Part shown: positions 11,885-24,030 of the stretch, piece by piece | Numbering within the stretch: position 1 is the first letter of the stretch | How the letters are laid out: each line of letters begins with the position of its first letter | Assembly: GCA_037447655.1 (NCBI GenBank) | Contig: JBBHKE010002184.1 | Location: 53,260 to 117,259 of the forward strand | Reading direction: 5' to 3' | Length of the DNA stretch: 64,000 nt | Origin: Zygnema cylindricum | Taxonomy: Eukaryota; Streptophyta; Zygnematophyceae; Zygnematales; Zygnemataceae | Notes under the pieces: generated by a model | What the model saw: the letters and a program-made list of their open reading frames with translations, nothing else | Database searches by the model: none | What the model was told of the DNA's origin: nothing | Made by a program: the position numbers and the translations under genes

Positions 11885-13311
11885 TAATATTTTCCCTTAC
11901 TCTCTTTGACTCGTGTGTGAAAGAGGATATCCTCCTTTTCCTGTGATTCCTCGATAAGTGAAACAAAAATTTCTTAATCCTGTCCCATTGGCCCATCCCC
12001 AACAAAGTCCCCTTTACTTGATGAGCTACTTCCACTTCCTCCACTTCCTCCACTTTCTCCACCTCTAAATTGTCCCCCTCCGCGATTGTTTCCCTTATTT
12101 TGACAACAACCGCGACTAGTGTGTCCCCATTTTTGACAGATGTTTTACTGTTTGCTCTTGTCTGGGCATTCAAATAAGCCATTCAAATAAGCCATGCCCA
12201 GTCTCGTTACAATTGTAACTTGTCATCTGAGAGGTATCACGTTGATATGAGCCTCACCGTGGCCTTGTGACCTGCCTCCTCGTCCACAAGGTCCATCTGC
12301 TCTCCCCCTAGATCCCCTAAAGTTGTACGCTCCTCTGTCATCCTCCTCCTCATAACTCGGATAAGATGACCCTTTATTTTCTTCTTTCAATGTTGCCTTC
12401 TCCTTCTCTGTAATCTTCAAGTGGTTGATAGCGTATGCCATTGTCGGTCTCTCTCGCCCCTTGATGACCTCCTTTGCAACCACAAACTTGCTAGGAAGAC
12501 TCCTCATGAAGACAAACAACCTCTGTTTTTCTGTAGGGAAGTTATTGAGTGGGTTAAGTTGTTCTATGATAAAATTGAACCTTTTGACTCCATCATCAAT
12601 GGACTCATTCTCCTTCATTCTAAACCCAATATACTCCTCAAAGAGATCATTTTCATTTGCCTCAAATCCTTTTTCAAACGCATTTTGCAAAGCGGTCCGA
12701 CAATCATAAGCCCTATCATCAGTTAGAAGATGTTCATGTATAAAACTAGCACAACTTTGTATTAGTGCGGTGGAGGCCGCTATATCTTTCTTGTCCCACT
12801 TCTTTGCTCCGGCTGGATCCTCGGAAGGATCCGGTCGTGTTTCTTCCCCGATAATGATGTCCCAAAGTTTTTTCGGTGTGAATGCTCCTCGAATGTATCT
12901 CTTCCAAATTGCATAGTTGGAACCCGTGAAGACAATGGTCTTATTAAACACTTTAAGATCATCATCGTCGCTCTCCTCCTCTTCCTCATAAAGTTTAGAT
13001 TTCCCCTTTTTGTTCTTTATTTTCTTTGAATTGTGTGAGTCTCCACTTACACTTCCATCTCCATCATCTCCTTGTGTTTTGAGAAACTCCTGAAAGTGTT
13101 CAAACATTCCCTCGCCCATCTTCACATTTTTCTCCCCCCATTTGTCAAACTCGTCATATTGTGTCCGTGTAATTCCACCTCCACTAACTCCCACACTAGC
13201 TCCTCCACTAAGTTCCACCGGGGATTTCCATTTCTCCGCCATACCGGCAAGCGTTGCCAATAACCCGCTTTGATACCTATTGAAAGATAGCAAATCAAAC
13301 AATGTATACAC
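11885..13311 (-). pseudogene. Copia gag (second fragment, nearly full length)
   Basis: The minus-strand open frame 13,311-12,223 encodes about 362 residues. An acidic N-terminal region is followed by the copia gag (UBN2-like) block: FTGSNYAIWKRYIRGAF, LWDIIIGEE, then FEEYIGFRMKENESIDDG and LNNFPTEKQRLFVFMRSLP. A Gly/Arg-rich tail leads towards the CCHC region. That region (12,222-11,950) lies in other frames and its knuckle cysteines are partly lost; CCATTCAAATAAG is duplicated near 12,175. Pol is absent beyond about 11,885, so this element is 3' truncated. The PBS and 5' LTR lie directly upstream. Confidence 0.85.
13264..13280 (-). other. Primer binding site of the copia element
   Basis: On the minus strand the LTR end ...CTATCTTTCA is followed by ATAGGTATCAAAGCGG, close to the TGGTATCAGAGC complement of initiator tRNA-Met used by most plant copia elements. 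Confidence 0.6.
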
Positions 13312-13769
13312 AACAAAGAAAGTGTTCCTCCTAAGTTCAATGTATTAAATACAACCAAAGTACAAATCTCCTTTAGCTGTTGATCTTTCTACGCCTCCAT
13401 AATAATCTACGCCTCCAAAAAGATAACTCTACCACGAAGTCTCAACAAATATATATGCACACGACTAAAAACGCGTGGCGAAGTATACGGCTGACAAAAA
13501 AGTAGTCGTCCTAAGTTAGTTGACCAACAATGAAAGTCAACTACCAAACGACTTGGACTACACGGTACGACTAGAACTTAAGTGAACCGAAGCGACCAAA
13601 CAATTTCCACGTCACTTCTATAGTACGGCTAGAACTCACGCGAAACGAACAAGCAACTTCTACGTCACTTCAAATATCTAGCGACGAAACTACTTCGTCG
13701 CTGGTAGTCGCTACTTTAGCTACGAGAATGCCTCGTTGCTAAGTGAGTGCTCAGTACTTAATCCTAACA
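13281..13769 (-). mobile_element. Copia LTR, right (5' LTR on the minus strand)
   Basis: The 489-bp block TGAAAGATAGCAAATC...CTTAATCCTAACA reads TGTTAGGATTAAG... on the minus strand. It matches the left LTR except for about 20 extra bases near 13,487 and scattered substitutions. It is adjacent to the PBS and gag. Confidence 0.8.
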
Positions 13770-14229
13770 GTTTGAAGCAGACACCAAGAATGTGTAACCA
13801 TAAGTTTCACCAGATTTTATTAACTTAGTACGGATTGGTAATTTCGTACACTACACTAAAAAACCCGCCAAATTATAGTCAATGACGTTAATTAAGCCAT
13901 ACCTACATTAAGTTAGAGAAAAAAATAGTATTATTGTTTCTATTTAAAGGTCAAGGGTTAAAATATAGGGGCGCCGATATGGTGTTGTTAACACTATAAG
14001 CGATTCATTGTGTACCGTAGTATAACCAGAAGAAATGCAAAAACAATATCGTACTAACACTAAAAACTACCGTGTACACTTATTGCAAAATAGAAGCGTG
14101 GCGAAACAAAGCGTGTCGTGACGCGTCACCAAGTTGAACCACACAATCTACAACCCAGCGTCACTACATCGACATCGACATTGTCATTGACTTACACTAG
14201 GAAAATCGTATCACGCGATATCAACGTTC
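13770..14229. other. Intergenic DNA, no gene seen
   Basis: No motif-bearing frame or clear terminal repeat is visible. Confidence 0.4.
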
Positions 14230-14760
14230 TCTGTGCGAACAAATTTTGCGACATACCTGCACCGACAAAGGCGTCGGCAGCGACAAGTTCGCAGACTTTT
14301 TCGGGCAAAATTTGTTATGTATTTAATGGCACTTCACGCATATCAGATTATTGTAACCAAAATTTGTGGACAGGAATGTTAACCTTTTTTGCCGGACAGA
14401 ATCTTTAGTTAACCAAAAATAGTAGCGGGATTTGGTGTAATTCAGATTCTGCGCATAATACGTCCATGACTGTGTCGGTGATGACGACCTTGTCGTTGTC
14501 GGAAAGTTGTTAAACATGTCGGCACCGACAAGATTGCAGACGTTTTATCCGGGCAGAATCTCATGTTTACGAACCAGTCAGCAAATGCCATTTGTGCACA
14601 TTTTTTTGGTATTTCGACAACGACGAAGATATTGCTGGCAATTTCTGATCATTTTGGCGCGCTGTGCTCACTGAAAATTCACAAATCACAAAAGCTTGAA
14701 CCTAAACCGAGATGTATTTGTGCACCTGCAAATCCATTGCGTTTTGGTTGAAATTTTGTT
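14230..14760 (+). promoter_or_regulatory. Upstream module conserved in all three RAY1-like copies (copy A)
   Basis: Phrases around CCGACAA.., TTTTCGGGCA(G/A)A and GGCGCGCTGTGCTCACTGAAAATTC occur 210-740 bp upstream of the copy A start. The same phrases, inverted, lie upstream of copies B (35,300-35,530) and C (41,880-42,150). The module was therefore copied with the gene. A promoter role is inference; it could be a dispersed repeat carried along. Confidence 0.45.
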
Positions 14761-14972
14761 TTTCTAAGCCAATTAATTCGTCAAAAAAAAAAAAAAACAT
14801 GTCAGTTTTAGTTCACGTTAACTAAATGTGCTAACTCAAAATATTTTCGATTTTTTGTTCCCAAAAACTGAACAAGAGCAAAGGAAGAAAGAAAGAAGGG
14901 AAAAAAAAAACAAATTAAAAAACGAAATTTGAAATAAAAACTTCACAAACGTATTGATCGAACGTCTTCACC

Positions 14973-17481
14973 ATGGCAGCTGTCTCTAAAACTTCGATTC
15001 TTCTCCTCCCTTTGTTCATCTTCCTTCTTAATTCCCAGCATTCCTTTTGTTTAACTGAAAATGGTGATAAGTTTGAAAAACCTTTTTCCTACGAAACCTT
15101 CTCTCACTCTCTTTCCGTTTTTCTCATTCCGCCGTTTACTGAAAACGGACCGCCACATACAGAACTTCAACATAGAACAATTATCTCACTCCTCCGTTTC
15201 GATCCTCCTCCTCAAATTTTCCTCTTGGGAAACCATTCATCTTTTTTCAGTCTTAAATCTCAATTTCCGGACAATGTTCATCAAGATTTCCAGCTTGATT
15301 TTGTTTTTGAACCCGGATTTTTCAACGGCCGTGGATCTCCCCTCTTCCACTCCACCATCGCCCGAGCTCTCTCGGCCACGTCAGCATTTTCCATGGTGAT
15401 AAATGCTGACTTGGCAATCATAAACCAAACATCGCTCAAAGTACTTGTGGATGAAGCTTCCGAAAAGTTTTCAGATACGGATTTTTGCTGACGTGGCCAC
15501 GGTATAGTATTGACCATATGCCACCTGTCCTTTCCGAACGTCCTTCATCAGGAGACGATTTCCGTTTCTCAGATCGCCATTTAAGTCGCCATGTGTCAGT
15601 TTTTGGTTGCTAGGAGACAGCTGGTGGCGCCGGAGCTTGGCTTTGAGACAATCGTAAAATTTTGTACGATGGAAAAATGCCGCCATTTCCCCCTGGAAGA
15701 TCTGAGCTTGACACGTGGCTCGCTCATGCAACCCTAATAACGACAAAAAGAGAGGTAATTGATGGTGGGAAAGCTGTCACTTGTGCGTCTACTCGACATT
15801 TGAAGTCGTGGGACGGAGAGAAAGGAGAGGAAGAAGAGAGTTGGGTTATAAATAAAAAGAAAAATTTTGCTTTGGTGAGAGCACATGTACAAAGGAGGGA
15901 GGAGAAAGAGACGTTTGAGGGTTTGGAAGAGGTAGAAAATTTGGAGGAAGTCGTTGAGAAAGGGTGCCCTACAAGGAAGCCGTGGATTTCAAAGCCTTGC
16001 CAAAACGGTGAGATTTTTGTTTTTAAATGTCAACATAAAGAAAATAATTAAAGGAATGTCTGAGAATACCAGTAATTTTATTCATTTCACGTTAAGTGAT
16101 GCAAATATTTCGAATTTTATGTTTTTTTTTTTGTGGACGCTTTGGTTAGTAGGAAAAAAAAGATTCACTTTTTCGCGTATTTTCCTCTGTGGCTTTGTCC
16201 ATTTTATTTTCTATAGGCGTTGAAGCTTATGCTTTTTTTATACTCCAAAAGAATGATGAAAACACCGACAAAGGAAAACAAACTAACATCATAAAATGGA
16301 GTACAACAACAATATTTGAAAATGTTTGACGATCTATTAGCTAACTAAATGTGTGTTTCTTCTATGCAGATGGTGGAGGGATATGTCTTACAGAATTGAA
16401 TTGTACATGTAACTTAAAACTTTCTTCCCTCGAATTTGATTCCTCGGTTTCCTCCTCCCCAAAAGCTCGGACTGTTAAGGATCTAGAAAGACAAAGATGG
16501 CTTTGTAACGCTATTTCCCCAAAACCTTACCTCACAACACAAAGTTTGATTAAGGCAGCATCTCCCCTAGAAGGTTTGACTTTGGAGGAACTTCTTCCAA
16601 TAATGGTTGATAGCCGAAAAATTGTGACGTTGGTCGCGGTTTCCGGTGGATATTCCGATATGTTAATGAATTTCGTTTGTACTCTTCGAAGATTAGGTTT
16701 AAGAGATCCTCTAATAGCTGCCCTTGATGAGGATTTATACCATTTCGCTTCCGTTCAAGGTTTGCCAGTTTATCTTGAACATATGGAGGTAAGGAGGAGA
16801 GAAAACAATGAAGAAGAGGGCAAAAAAAGAGAACTAGAGGCAAAATGCTCATTTGGGTCTAGTTGTTTTCGTTCTGTTACGAAATTAAAATCCCGTATTG
16901 TCTTGCGTATTTTAAAATTGGGATATCATGTTTTCTGGTCGGATGTCGACATTGCTTGGTTTCGAGATCCAATTACGGATATTTACGACATGGGAGCAGG
17001 TACATTTCCTGTTCAAAGTGATAAAGAAGATGAAATTACGCCGGCAAATAGAGGTAAGATAAATTCAGGTTTTTATCTCGTAAGATCTGAACCGTTGGTT
17101 ATCCAAGCATTTGAAGCGATTGTTAAAAGAGCTATGGAACATGAGCACCAAACGGAACAGCCAAGTTTCTATTGGGTTTTATGTGGGGAAAAAATGGAAT
17201 TTTTATCAGGAGATGACGAGTGTTTGTGGAATGGTTTACGAGTAATTTTCTTGAATCGAACTGTACACCCAAATGGAAATCTTTTTGGATTTTGGCGCAA
17301 GCCAATAGAAGTTTGTATTCAAATGGGATGTGCAACACTCCATAATAACTGGATAGGAGGGAAAGACAAGAAAGTAAATAGGTTTAAACGACAAAATATT
17401 TGGTGGTGGGATGAGAAAACAAGACTTTGTCGATACGATTGGTATGCCCAGATGGTAGGGATCATCAAAGGAGAATACTAA
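14973..17481 (+). pseudogene. RAY1-like GT77 glycosyltransferase, copy A (broken exon 1)
   Basis: Two exons are visible, 14,973-16,007 and 16,370-17,481, joined in phase 1 by GT-AG. Exon 2 is open and carries the GT77 core: VTLVAVSGGYSDMLMNFVC, ALDEDLYHFASVQGLPVY, the donor-sugar DxD in WSDVDIAWFRDP, NSGFYLVRSEP, EQPSFYWVLCGE and TLHNNWIGG. This layout matches Arabidopsis RAY1, a Golgi beta-arabinofuranosyltransferase. The N-terminus has a signal-anchor-like stretch (ILLLPLFIFLLNS). Against copies B and C, exon 1 has a one-base deletion near 15,475 that leads to TGA at 15,490, plus TAG at 15,611 and TGA at 15,644 in the restored frame. The full protein cannot be made from this sequence; an exon-2-only product is conceivable. 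Confidence 0.85.
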
Positions 17482-18689
17482 GCCTTGTTTCTTTTAAGTT
17501 CCATGTGGGGTTTTACATTTATAGACAAAATACTTCTTTTGTTAGATAACTCGTTTTTCCCCATGTACATTGTTTGATAGTTGACAGTTAATACCACGCT
17601 ATATCATTGCTGGTAGCTATTAGCGCAAGGGATTGAAATCATGTGTATTCAACACGGGAAACGCACCCCATGTATTTGAGACCGTTCTAAAATTTCTGAA
17701 AATCGGATTGAGGGTTGACGGAGAGTGACCTCCGTAGCCACAATTTGGAGAGAAATCAAGCAGCATAAGAGAGTTTCTAATAATAAATTACTGGGGGTTA
17801 GAATATTAATTATGGAATAGATTCATAGTAGGAATGATCAACACTAAAACACGTTGGCAAATGATTTTAGCTTTTGTAGTAAATGTGCAATAGGGGCTAG
17901 TGAGCAATCTGTTTTGAGCCCCAAAGGGAATTCACAGGAGAAAAAGCTATGTTTATAACTCCACAACTCTAATAATCAGTTGGTTGCCCATAAATTTGGT
18001 GAAAATGTCTTATTCATAGAAATTTCATTCATACTTTTTCTGATTTTTTTAAGAAAATGCGTTTAATTTTTCTAGTTTTTGAAATTTTCGTAAATTTTGT
18101 TTCTCTATTTTTTTTATTAAGTCAAAGTCGGTCAACGCATGTTATGAACAGTGCATTTTTCCATGCGCATTTTCATTGTTTTTTGGGGGTTTCATGCGGG
18201 CGTTGTAGGCGAATGCAACCTATATGGTCTTATTGCTGAAATATGAGTTTGTGTGACCAATGTCTCCCACCTACTCCTTGCTTTTTTATATCCCCACACC
18301 GGCAACATGTATAATAGGCTAGTTCTGGATGATGTGATGTGTCGTCGATCTGCCAATTACCCAAACTACAGTTATGTGTCCCGCTACAATGTCTCGTGTA
18401 GCATATCTGATACTAAATCGGTACTCTGATTTTGGTAGCGCCTCAAGTTGCAAACTCGAACAATCCTTCTCTAATTCAGTGAAACTCCACTGTGATAATA
18501 TAAGGTAACATTATCAATCTACCTGATCTAGAGTGGTGTGAATCCGAAGATATTTTTATTACATCATGTGTTTCCGCTTAATAGAGACCTTTTGGCTCAA
18601 ATATTGTCGTTGCCTTTCAATTTTTTGGTAACATACCTCTTTTTTTTGTAGCATACCCCTTTTCAATTTTTAACGGAACCTTCCAATGC
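17482..18689. other. 3' flank of copy A, no gene seen
   Basis: This stretch is duplicated, inverted, downstream of copy B (31,204-32,465). Short frames around 18,057 are found in both arms but have diverged in frame, so they are not coding. Confidence 0.5.
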
Positions 18690-18912
18690 TGCACCGCTAA
18701 TCGTTATTAGTGTTGAAGTTCTTTTCGCCACTTTAAACACCTTTTATCCGTGCACACTTGTCGGATTATCAATAGGAGACCATCAATGGGAAGGCGAGAC
18801 TCTCGGCTTTTCAATAGCCACCAACCGATTGACAATCCGACAGGTCTGCCCGAAAACAAGTTGTTTTAAGCGGCCAAAATAACTTTTAACACTAATAACG
18901 ATAAACGGTGTA
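18690..18912. mobile_element. TA-flanked foldback MITE (left arm)
   Basis: The ends CACCGCTAATCGTTATTAGT and the inverse of CACCGTTTATCGTTATTAGT enclose an almost fully palindromic 220-bp interior that would fold into one hairpin. The right flank keeps TA; the left has TG. Its partner is at 30,981-31,203. Confidence 0.75.
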
Positions 18913-19318
18913 CTTCAATTGGCTCTGGTTGTGTGTGGTAGAGATTGCACTACTTAAGCAAGCGATTTCCGACGCCGACTTTCATGATATTTCACAAGAA
19001 TCTTCTTGTTAAAATGTTACAATCTTACGACGAAAAGGACAACGTGACGAAGTCCTTTGGCGAGAGTGAAACGAAATTTCGCGTTCGAAATATATAATAC
19101 AGTACAGTAGAGTACAACCGGTACCGCACTAAACTCGAGTAGGAGTGTTGAAAAATACGACTTCGTGCGCTACCAATTTCGCCCAGATGCTCGATTCGAG
19201 GCGATTTACGACGCCGGTACCATCAACGATATATTGGCGTCAGCGATACTTTCACTGACCCGATATTTAACCAAGACAGTATTGGAATTAGTATTGGAAT
19301 CGGGATTACAGTACCAAT

Positions 19319-19868
19319 CAGAGGTCGCAAACGGTCAACAGAAACTGTGACCGACCTTTAACCGACCGCCCGCGCCGGATCCGGAACGGATTCGGTTGCC
19401 AAATTTTGGGGGCCGGGCGGTTGATTCACCAGAAAAAAAAATGGTTGGTTAAGGTCGGGTAACAAAAAAACCAAAAAAAAAGAAATTTGTGTAGTCCATA
19501 CAATCCAGCATTATTGTACTTTGTACTCTTTGGTATCGTGGAAGTACGTGACATCATGATTAGCATCGCAAATCTGACACGGTAGTAACACTATTCATTT
19601 CGCAAATCTTAGGGAACGCGACAAATAGTAATTATTGGCTTTATTCATACGTTGTACATTAATTAATTTTGTACTTTTTCGGTTACGGGCGGGCACGGTT
19701 AGTCGCGAGAAATCGAGTTTCGGTTAAATTTTATTTTCGTAAACGCCGGTCGGTTAACCGTTAACAATTTTGGAGCGTGACATAACCCGGTCGGGCGTCG
19801 GTTACTCAGATTTTGAAAAAAAAAAAACGGTCGGTTTCGGTTATGTAAAATTTTGACTTTTGCAAATC
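19319..19868. mobile_element. hAT-type miniature element, copy 2 (at the arm boundary)
   Basis: It starts CAGAGGTCGCAAACGG and follows the family consensus to ...AAAATTTTGACTTTTGC. The right terminal repeat is degraded (AAATCCGTG instead of GACCTCTG). The left flank GTACCAAT has no matching copy on the right. The same GTACCAAT, inverted, flanks copy 4 in the other arm. Confidence 0.75.
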
Positions 19869-20903
19869 CGTGACAGTAACGATTTCCGACAGGAAGTCTT
19901 GTAACAGGGGGCCGAAACCCGAGCGTCCTTACTGGACTCACAAGGAACACAAAGACACATGCCATTTATTTATTGGCTAGCATTGCGGTAATCTTCCATC
20001 TCCTTCCTGGCAAAGAGCACTAAGAAGAAGTTTCCACGAAGGAAGGCGTACACGCCTTCTCCTTCTAGAAAGCGAAACTCCAAAAGAGAAGTTTCGTGCG
20101 TGCGCACGAAATGAACACCTGCATAGAAATAACTCGCACGTAAAACAAAATTGATACCTGCGCACGAAAACATAAAGTGACGTGAAACGTGCGCAAACAT
20201 AAAGTGACGCGAAACGAAATAGTATGTTTCGTTCGCGGACGTCTCAAAATTAGTACCGCGAAACGTCATCGTACATTTCGTACGATGACGTGGTACTTCA
20301 CGTCAACAAAAAAGTACTGGTATGACGCTTCGCGAAATGTCGCGAAAACGACAATATCCCAACAGAGATTAGGGGTTACTAAGTGTCCAAAGTTCATTAT
20401 AATCTCTTTGAGGGGCTCACCTTAGCTTTCGCTAAGTGATCCCTTGACTATCCTTTCTATTATAAAGTTGAATTGCAACTATCTTGTCTATTCTAATGTC
20501 GATGTGATTTACCCTCTCTACTCCTCTCGCAATTTCTATTTCCTACCTCTGTGATCTATCTTAGTGTCTACCTACCTTGTGATTACCTGCGCTAAGTCCT
20601 GCGCTAAGTCCTATCTGTCTAAGTCCTATTTGTCTGTGGCTGCGGGGGATCCCTCCGATCGGTCAGATGGTCGACCAAAGTTTACAAGCCCTTAACCTAC
20701 CTTCCACTTCCTCTCTCCTCGCTGTTTTCTTTCTTTCCCTCCGCCTCTCATATCTGTCTACTTCCCCTTCTCTACTTCCTCTTTTCTCTCGTTCTTGTAT
20801 CCATTTCCCTTTCTTCTTTTCCCTCTCCTCCCGCATTTTTTCTGTCTCTCCCTCCTCTTTCCCCTCCCTTCCCTTCACCGCCCTCCCTCTCTCTTTCTCC
20901 GCT
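19869..20903. other. Intergenic DNA downstream of the P450
   Basis: Near 20,170-20,230 a phrase AAACATAAAGTGACG(T/C)GAAACG occurs twice in tandem, in a CpG-rich patch. A CT-rich tract at 20,700-20,900 abuts the P450 stop codon. No gene is seen. Confidence 0.4.
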
Positions 20904-22875
20904 TTATGTTTGAGGTTTGGCTATGGCTTCCAATGGTGTGGCTGGCAGCACAGTGAGTCCGTACTTTTCTGACGTGTCAGGAAGCTTTCCTCCCTCCAAA
21001 CTCCACTCAAAATTGTGAACCAAAAAGGCGATTTCCAAAGTCACCATTGAATACCCCAAATTATACCCGGGACACATTCTCCTTCCTGAACTGAAAGGAA
21101 GAAAACTGAAATCTGTCCCACGAATATCTAGATCTTTCTCAAGAAATCGCTCTGGTTTAAACATACCAGGATCTTGCCACGTGGCAGGATCATGGTGTAT
21201 TGCCCACTGGTGGATCAGTACCGTTGTGCCACGTGGCACATGATATTTTCCGTTCCCTAGAACGACATTTTCAACGGTTAAATGGGGTAAAACTATAGGA
21301 CCAACCGTTCGATGACGAAGAGTTTCTTTTACGACGGCTTTCAAATAGGGAAGCTCGAGAAGACGAGTCTCTAAATCCCCCATTTTCTCATCGGAAGCAA
21401 GACCATTTTCTTCCTGTTTTTCCCCAACTTTACCAAAGACAGATCCCACTTCCTCTCTCAATTTAGACATAATTTCCGGATTCGAAAGAAGTTCAATCAT
21501 CGCCCATTCAACTGTTCCGGCACTCGTATCCGTACCAGCCACAATCATATCCTGTAGAACCCCAATCATCTCAATTTCTCCCAATTTTTCTTCATTTTCC
21601 GCCAATAAAAGAGCATCACAAAAATCCTGAGGAGCTTCCCTATTACCCTCGGAAATATTTTCCTTTTCTGACAATTTTCTTCGGTGAGATTCGATCTCAT
21701 CTCCGAGCCACTTCACTATAAATTCTTTCACTCTTTCACACCGAGTTTTAACTTTCACGGGATCAAATGGACGTAAAACCGGAATGTAATCCGCCCAATT
21801 AAAACTTCCCAATAACTCAAAAAGCTCATTTGTAACAGCATTAAACTTATCGGCTTCTGAATTAAGTCCACCGGGAACACTAAATTTGAATCTCCTTCCA
21901 ACCGACATTCTCAAAATGTTGTTGAGTGTAGCTCGATTTAGGTGGTGACGGAGCGTCACACGACCGTCACGAAATTTGGCTTCTTGTGTGACAGCGTCAC
22001 ACATTCCGGCCATTTCCTCGAGTCGAACTCGTTTCCATGAGTCGAGCCGTTTTCGGGTAAACAGATTCATCGCGCAGAGCTTTCGGACAAGCTTGAGATG
22101 GGGACCGGGAGGACAAAACCCAATGTCTTTTCCTGGAGAGAGAAAGAGAGGGAGAGAAAGAGAGGGAGTGGCAGAGTTAGGCATTGGAATTGGGCGAGAG
22201 AGGGAGAGGGAGAGGAAGAGGATGAGGTTTCCAGCAAAGTTTTTGAACAAGTTTGTGGTGAGAATCAGGAGGAGTGAATCCAATGTCTTTGCCTGGAGGG
22301 AAAAGGAGATAGACCCAGGGAGTTAGAGCCAAGGAGCGAAAGAACGACACTTTCTTTTTAACATTCCATTTTCAATATTTTTACGATGAATACATTTTAA
22401 CTGTTTGAGAGCGAGGATAGAAGAGCATGAAAACCAGAAGTGATTATACGGACGATTAGAATCCAGGCAAAAAATAAAAGAAATGCAAGAACTCCTTATA
22501 ATTCAAAAACAAGAATCGAACAATTCCGGCTAAATCAAATATCAACTATGCAAAATAAAAGAAACTCAGAATATTGAAAAAATCAAGCTATCCACCAAAA
22601 TAAGACGCCATTTACATCCATTTCTCATTTTTTATAGAGATCGACTTAAATCAAAGTGAAATTACAGAACCAACCAAAATATAGACACTGCTTATCCAAA
22701 ATCAGATACCACTGTGCTAAATTAGACCAGAAAAACACCTCTAAAAATAAAACCAAACAACTCCACATCATATATCCTTAACTCTAAAAAACCAAAAAGA
22801 AACAAACAAACAAACAAACACTATGTAATAATTAGTGAACACCCATCAAAACATATACACTCACATAAACACCCA

Positions 22876-22906
<31 letters not shown>

Positions 22907-23364
22907 TCATATACATATGTTATGCATTTTACCCATCAAATTTAAACCCATTTACACCCACCGCCATGTGTCATAATTTTTGCCGACATTGGTAACGGTC
23001 TTCCACAACAAGCCGAATCAAATTCTTTCAACACTTCTCGGGCAGCTTCGGCTGACGATATCACAATAATCGGCGAGGTACCGATTCTAAGTGACATGAT
23101 CGGTCCGTACAACTCTGCCAGCCTGGCAACCGCAAGATGCGGAAGAGAATCTGACGCGATTTGGGGAATGTTGCCCACAATGGGCCATCGGAAGGGGCCA
23201 GGGGGGAGAGGGAGAGAGGGAGATAACTTTTTGGGAAAAGAGGGAAGGAGTTGGAGGAGGAGAGGAGTAGAGAGAAAGAGGATGAGGAGAGGGAGGAGGA
23301 ACCATGAGAGCGAGAAGGTCGAGTGTTCGAGAGTAGAGGAAAAAATATCTACTGGCGTATCCAT
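20904..23364 (-). CDS. Cytochrome P450, CYP71-clan (A-type), two exons
   Basis: Exon 1 (23,364-22,962) and exon 2 (22,132-20,904) join in phase 1 with GT-AG and give about 543 residues, normal for the family. In order: an N-terminal ER anchor (residues 18-40, Leu-rich), the PPGP hinge (54-57), I-helix AGTDTSAGTVEWA (333-345, oxygen activation), K-helix ETLR (404-407), PERF (461-464) and the heme loop FSSGRRMCPG with Cys488 as thiolate ligand. It should be an ER-bound haem monooxygenase using electrons from P450 reductase. The single intron has the conserved plant A-type character, although here it falls near residue 135. The substrate and CYP family cannot be named by eye; CYP78, CYP98 or CYP703-like families are possible. 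No breaks are seen. Confidence 0.92.
22234..22292 (-). other. Decayed copy of the P450 exon 2 start, with acceptor, inside the intron
   Basis: On the minus strand CCTCCAG is followed by about 59 nt that match the first 59 nt of exon 2 at roughly 75 %. Most mismatches are transitions. It still translates GKDIGFTPPDSHHKLVQKLC, against GKDIGFCPPGPHLKLVRKLC in the real exon. It lies 160 bp upstream of the real acceptor and then runs into CT-rich DNA. Confidence 0.8.
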
Positions 23365-24030
23365 GCTAGGAAAAGAGAGGGAGGGAGAGAGGGAGAGAGA
23401 GGGAGGGAGAGAGAGAGAGAGGAAGAGGTAAAAAAACCGTGGGAATATTGAAATAATTGGTGGAGGAGTAATGGAGAGAGAATCGGAGAATATGGAAAAA
23501 TTGTGCGAAAATAAAATTCAAAGAGAAAGGATAAGGGAGCGAGAGGGATAGTGGTAAAGGGTAAAGAGAATGTGTTAAAGGGGTGGAAAAGGGGGAGAAA
23601 GGGGAAGAGCTGAACAGCGACAAGGTGAGAAAAGGGAGGAGAGAGACAGGGAGGGAGAGTGAATGGGAGAGTAAAAGCTTTTTTAGTTTTATATGTTTGG
23701 TGAAGCATAGTTGAAATTTTCAGATTTTGAAGTAGGTCGCGGCGTATCGCGCATAGTGACGTACGTTATCGCATGCAGCTTGGCGTCAATACCGTACACA
23801 TGTTCTGTTGTCGTCTAGCTGGCTGCCCTGAGATGTCGGGCAGGCTACAAAAGGTTGGTAAATGATTTGAGTTTCGTCAAGGTGATGTTTTCGGGCAGAA
23901 AAATAAAAATTGAAAAAAAAAAAAAAAAAAAAGGGGGAAAAAAAAAAGCAGAAGGTGGTCTGTTACATAACTCAAATTTTTAAATAAGCTACAGCGCTTG
24001 TTCGCTTGTGGAATTTAAAAATTGCTACAG
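23365..24030. other. P450 upstream region, purine-rich on the plus strand
   Basis: A GA-rich (CT-rich on the gene strand) leader at 23,370-23,660 directly precedes the P450 ATG and is probably 5' UTR or promoter. A poly-A run lies at 23,914-23,948. No other gene is seen. Confidence 0.4.

Larger units (their letters stand above)
14650..19868 (+). repeat. Left arm of a 5-kb inverted duplication
   Basis: The arm contains RAY1-like copy A, its 3' flank, a 223-bp foldback element (18,690) and a hAT-type element (19,319). The same order appears inverted at 29,896-35,330. A 61-codon stretch at 19,165-19,350 is identical in the two arms. Both arms end inside a member of the hAT-type family. Confidence 0.85.

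Noticed and set aside
16550-16852. 100-codon frame antisense to RAY1-like exon 2 (also in copies B and C)
   Set aside because: Shadow of the conserved sense frame.
18057-18239. 60-codon frame present in both arms of the inversion
   Set aside because: The frame differs between arms after a few indels; it is duplicated non-coding flank.
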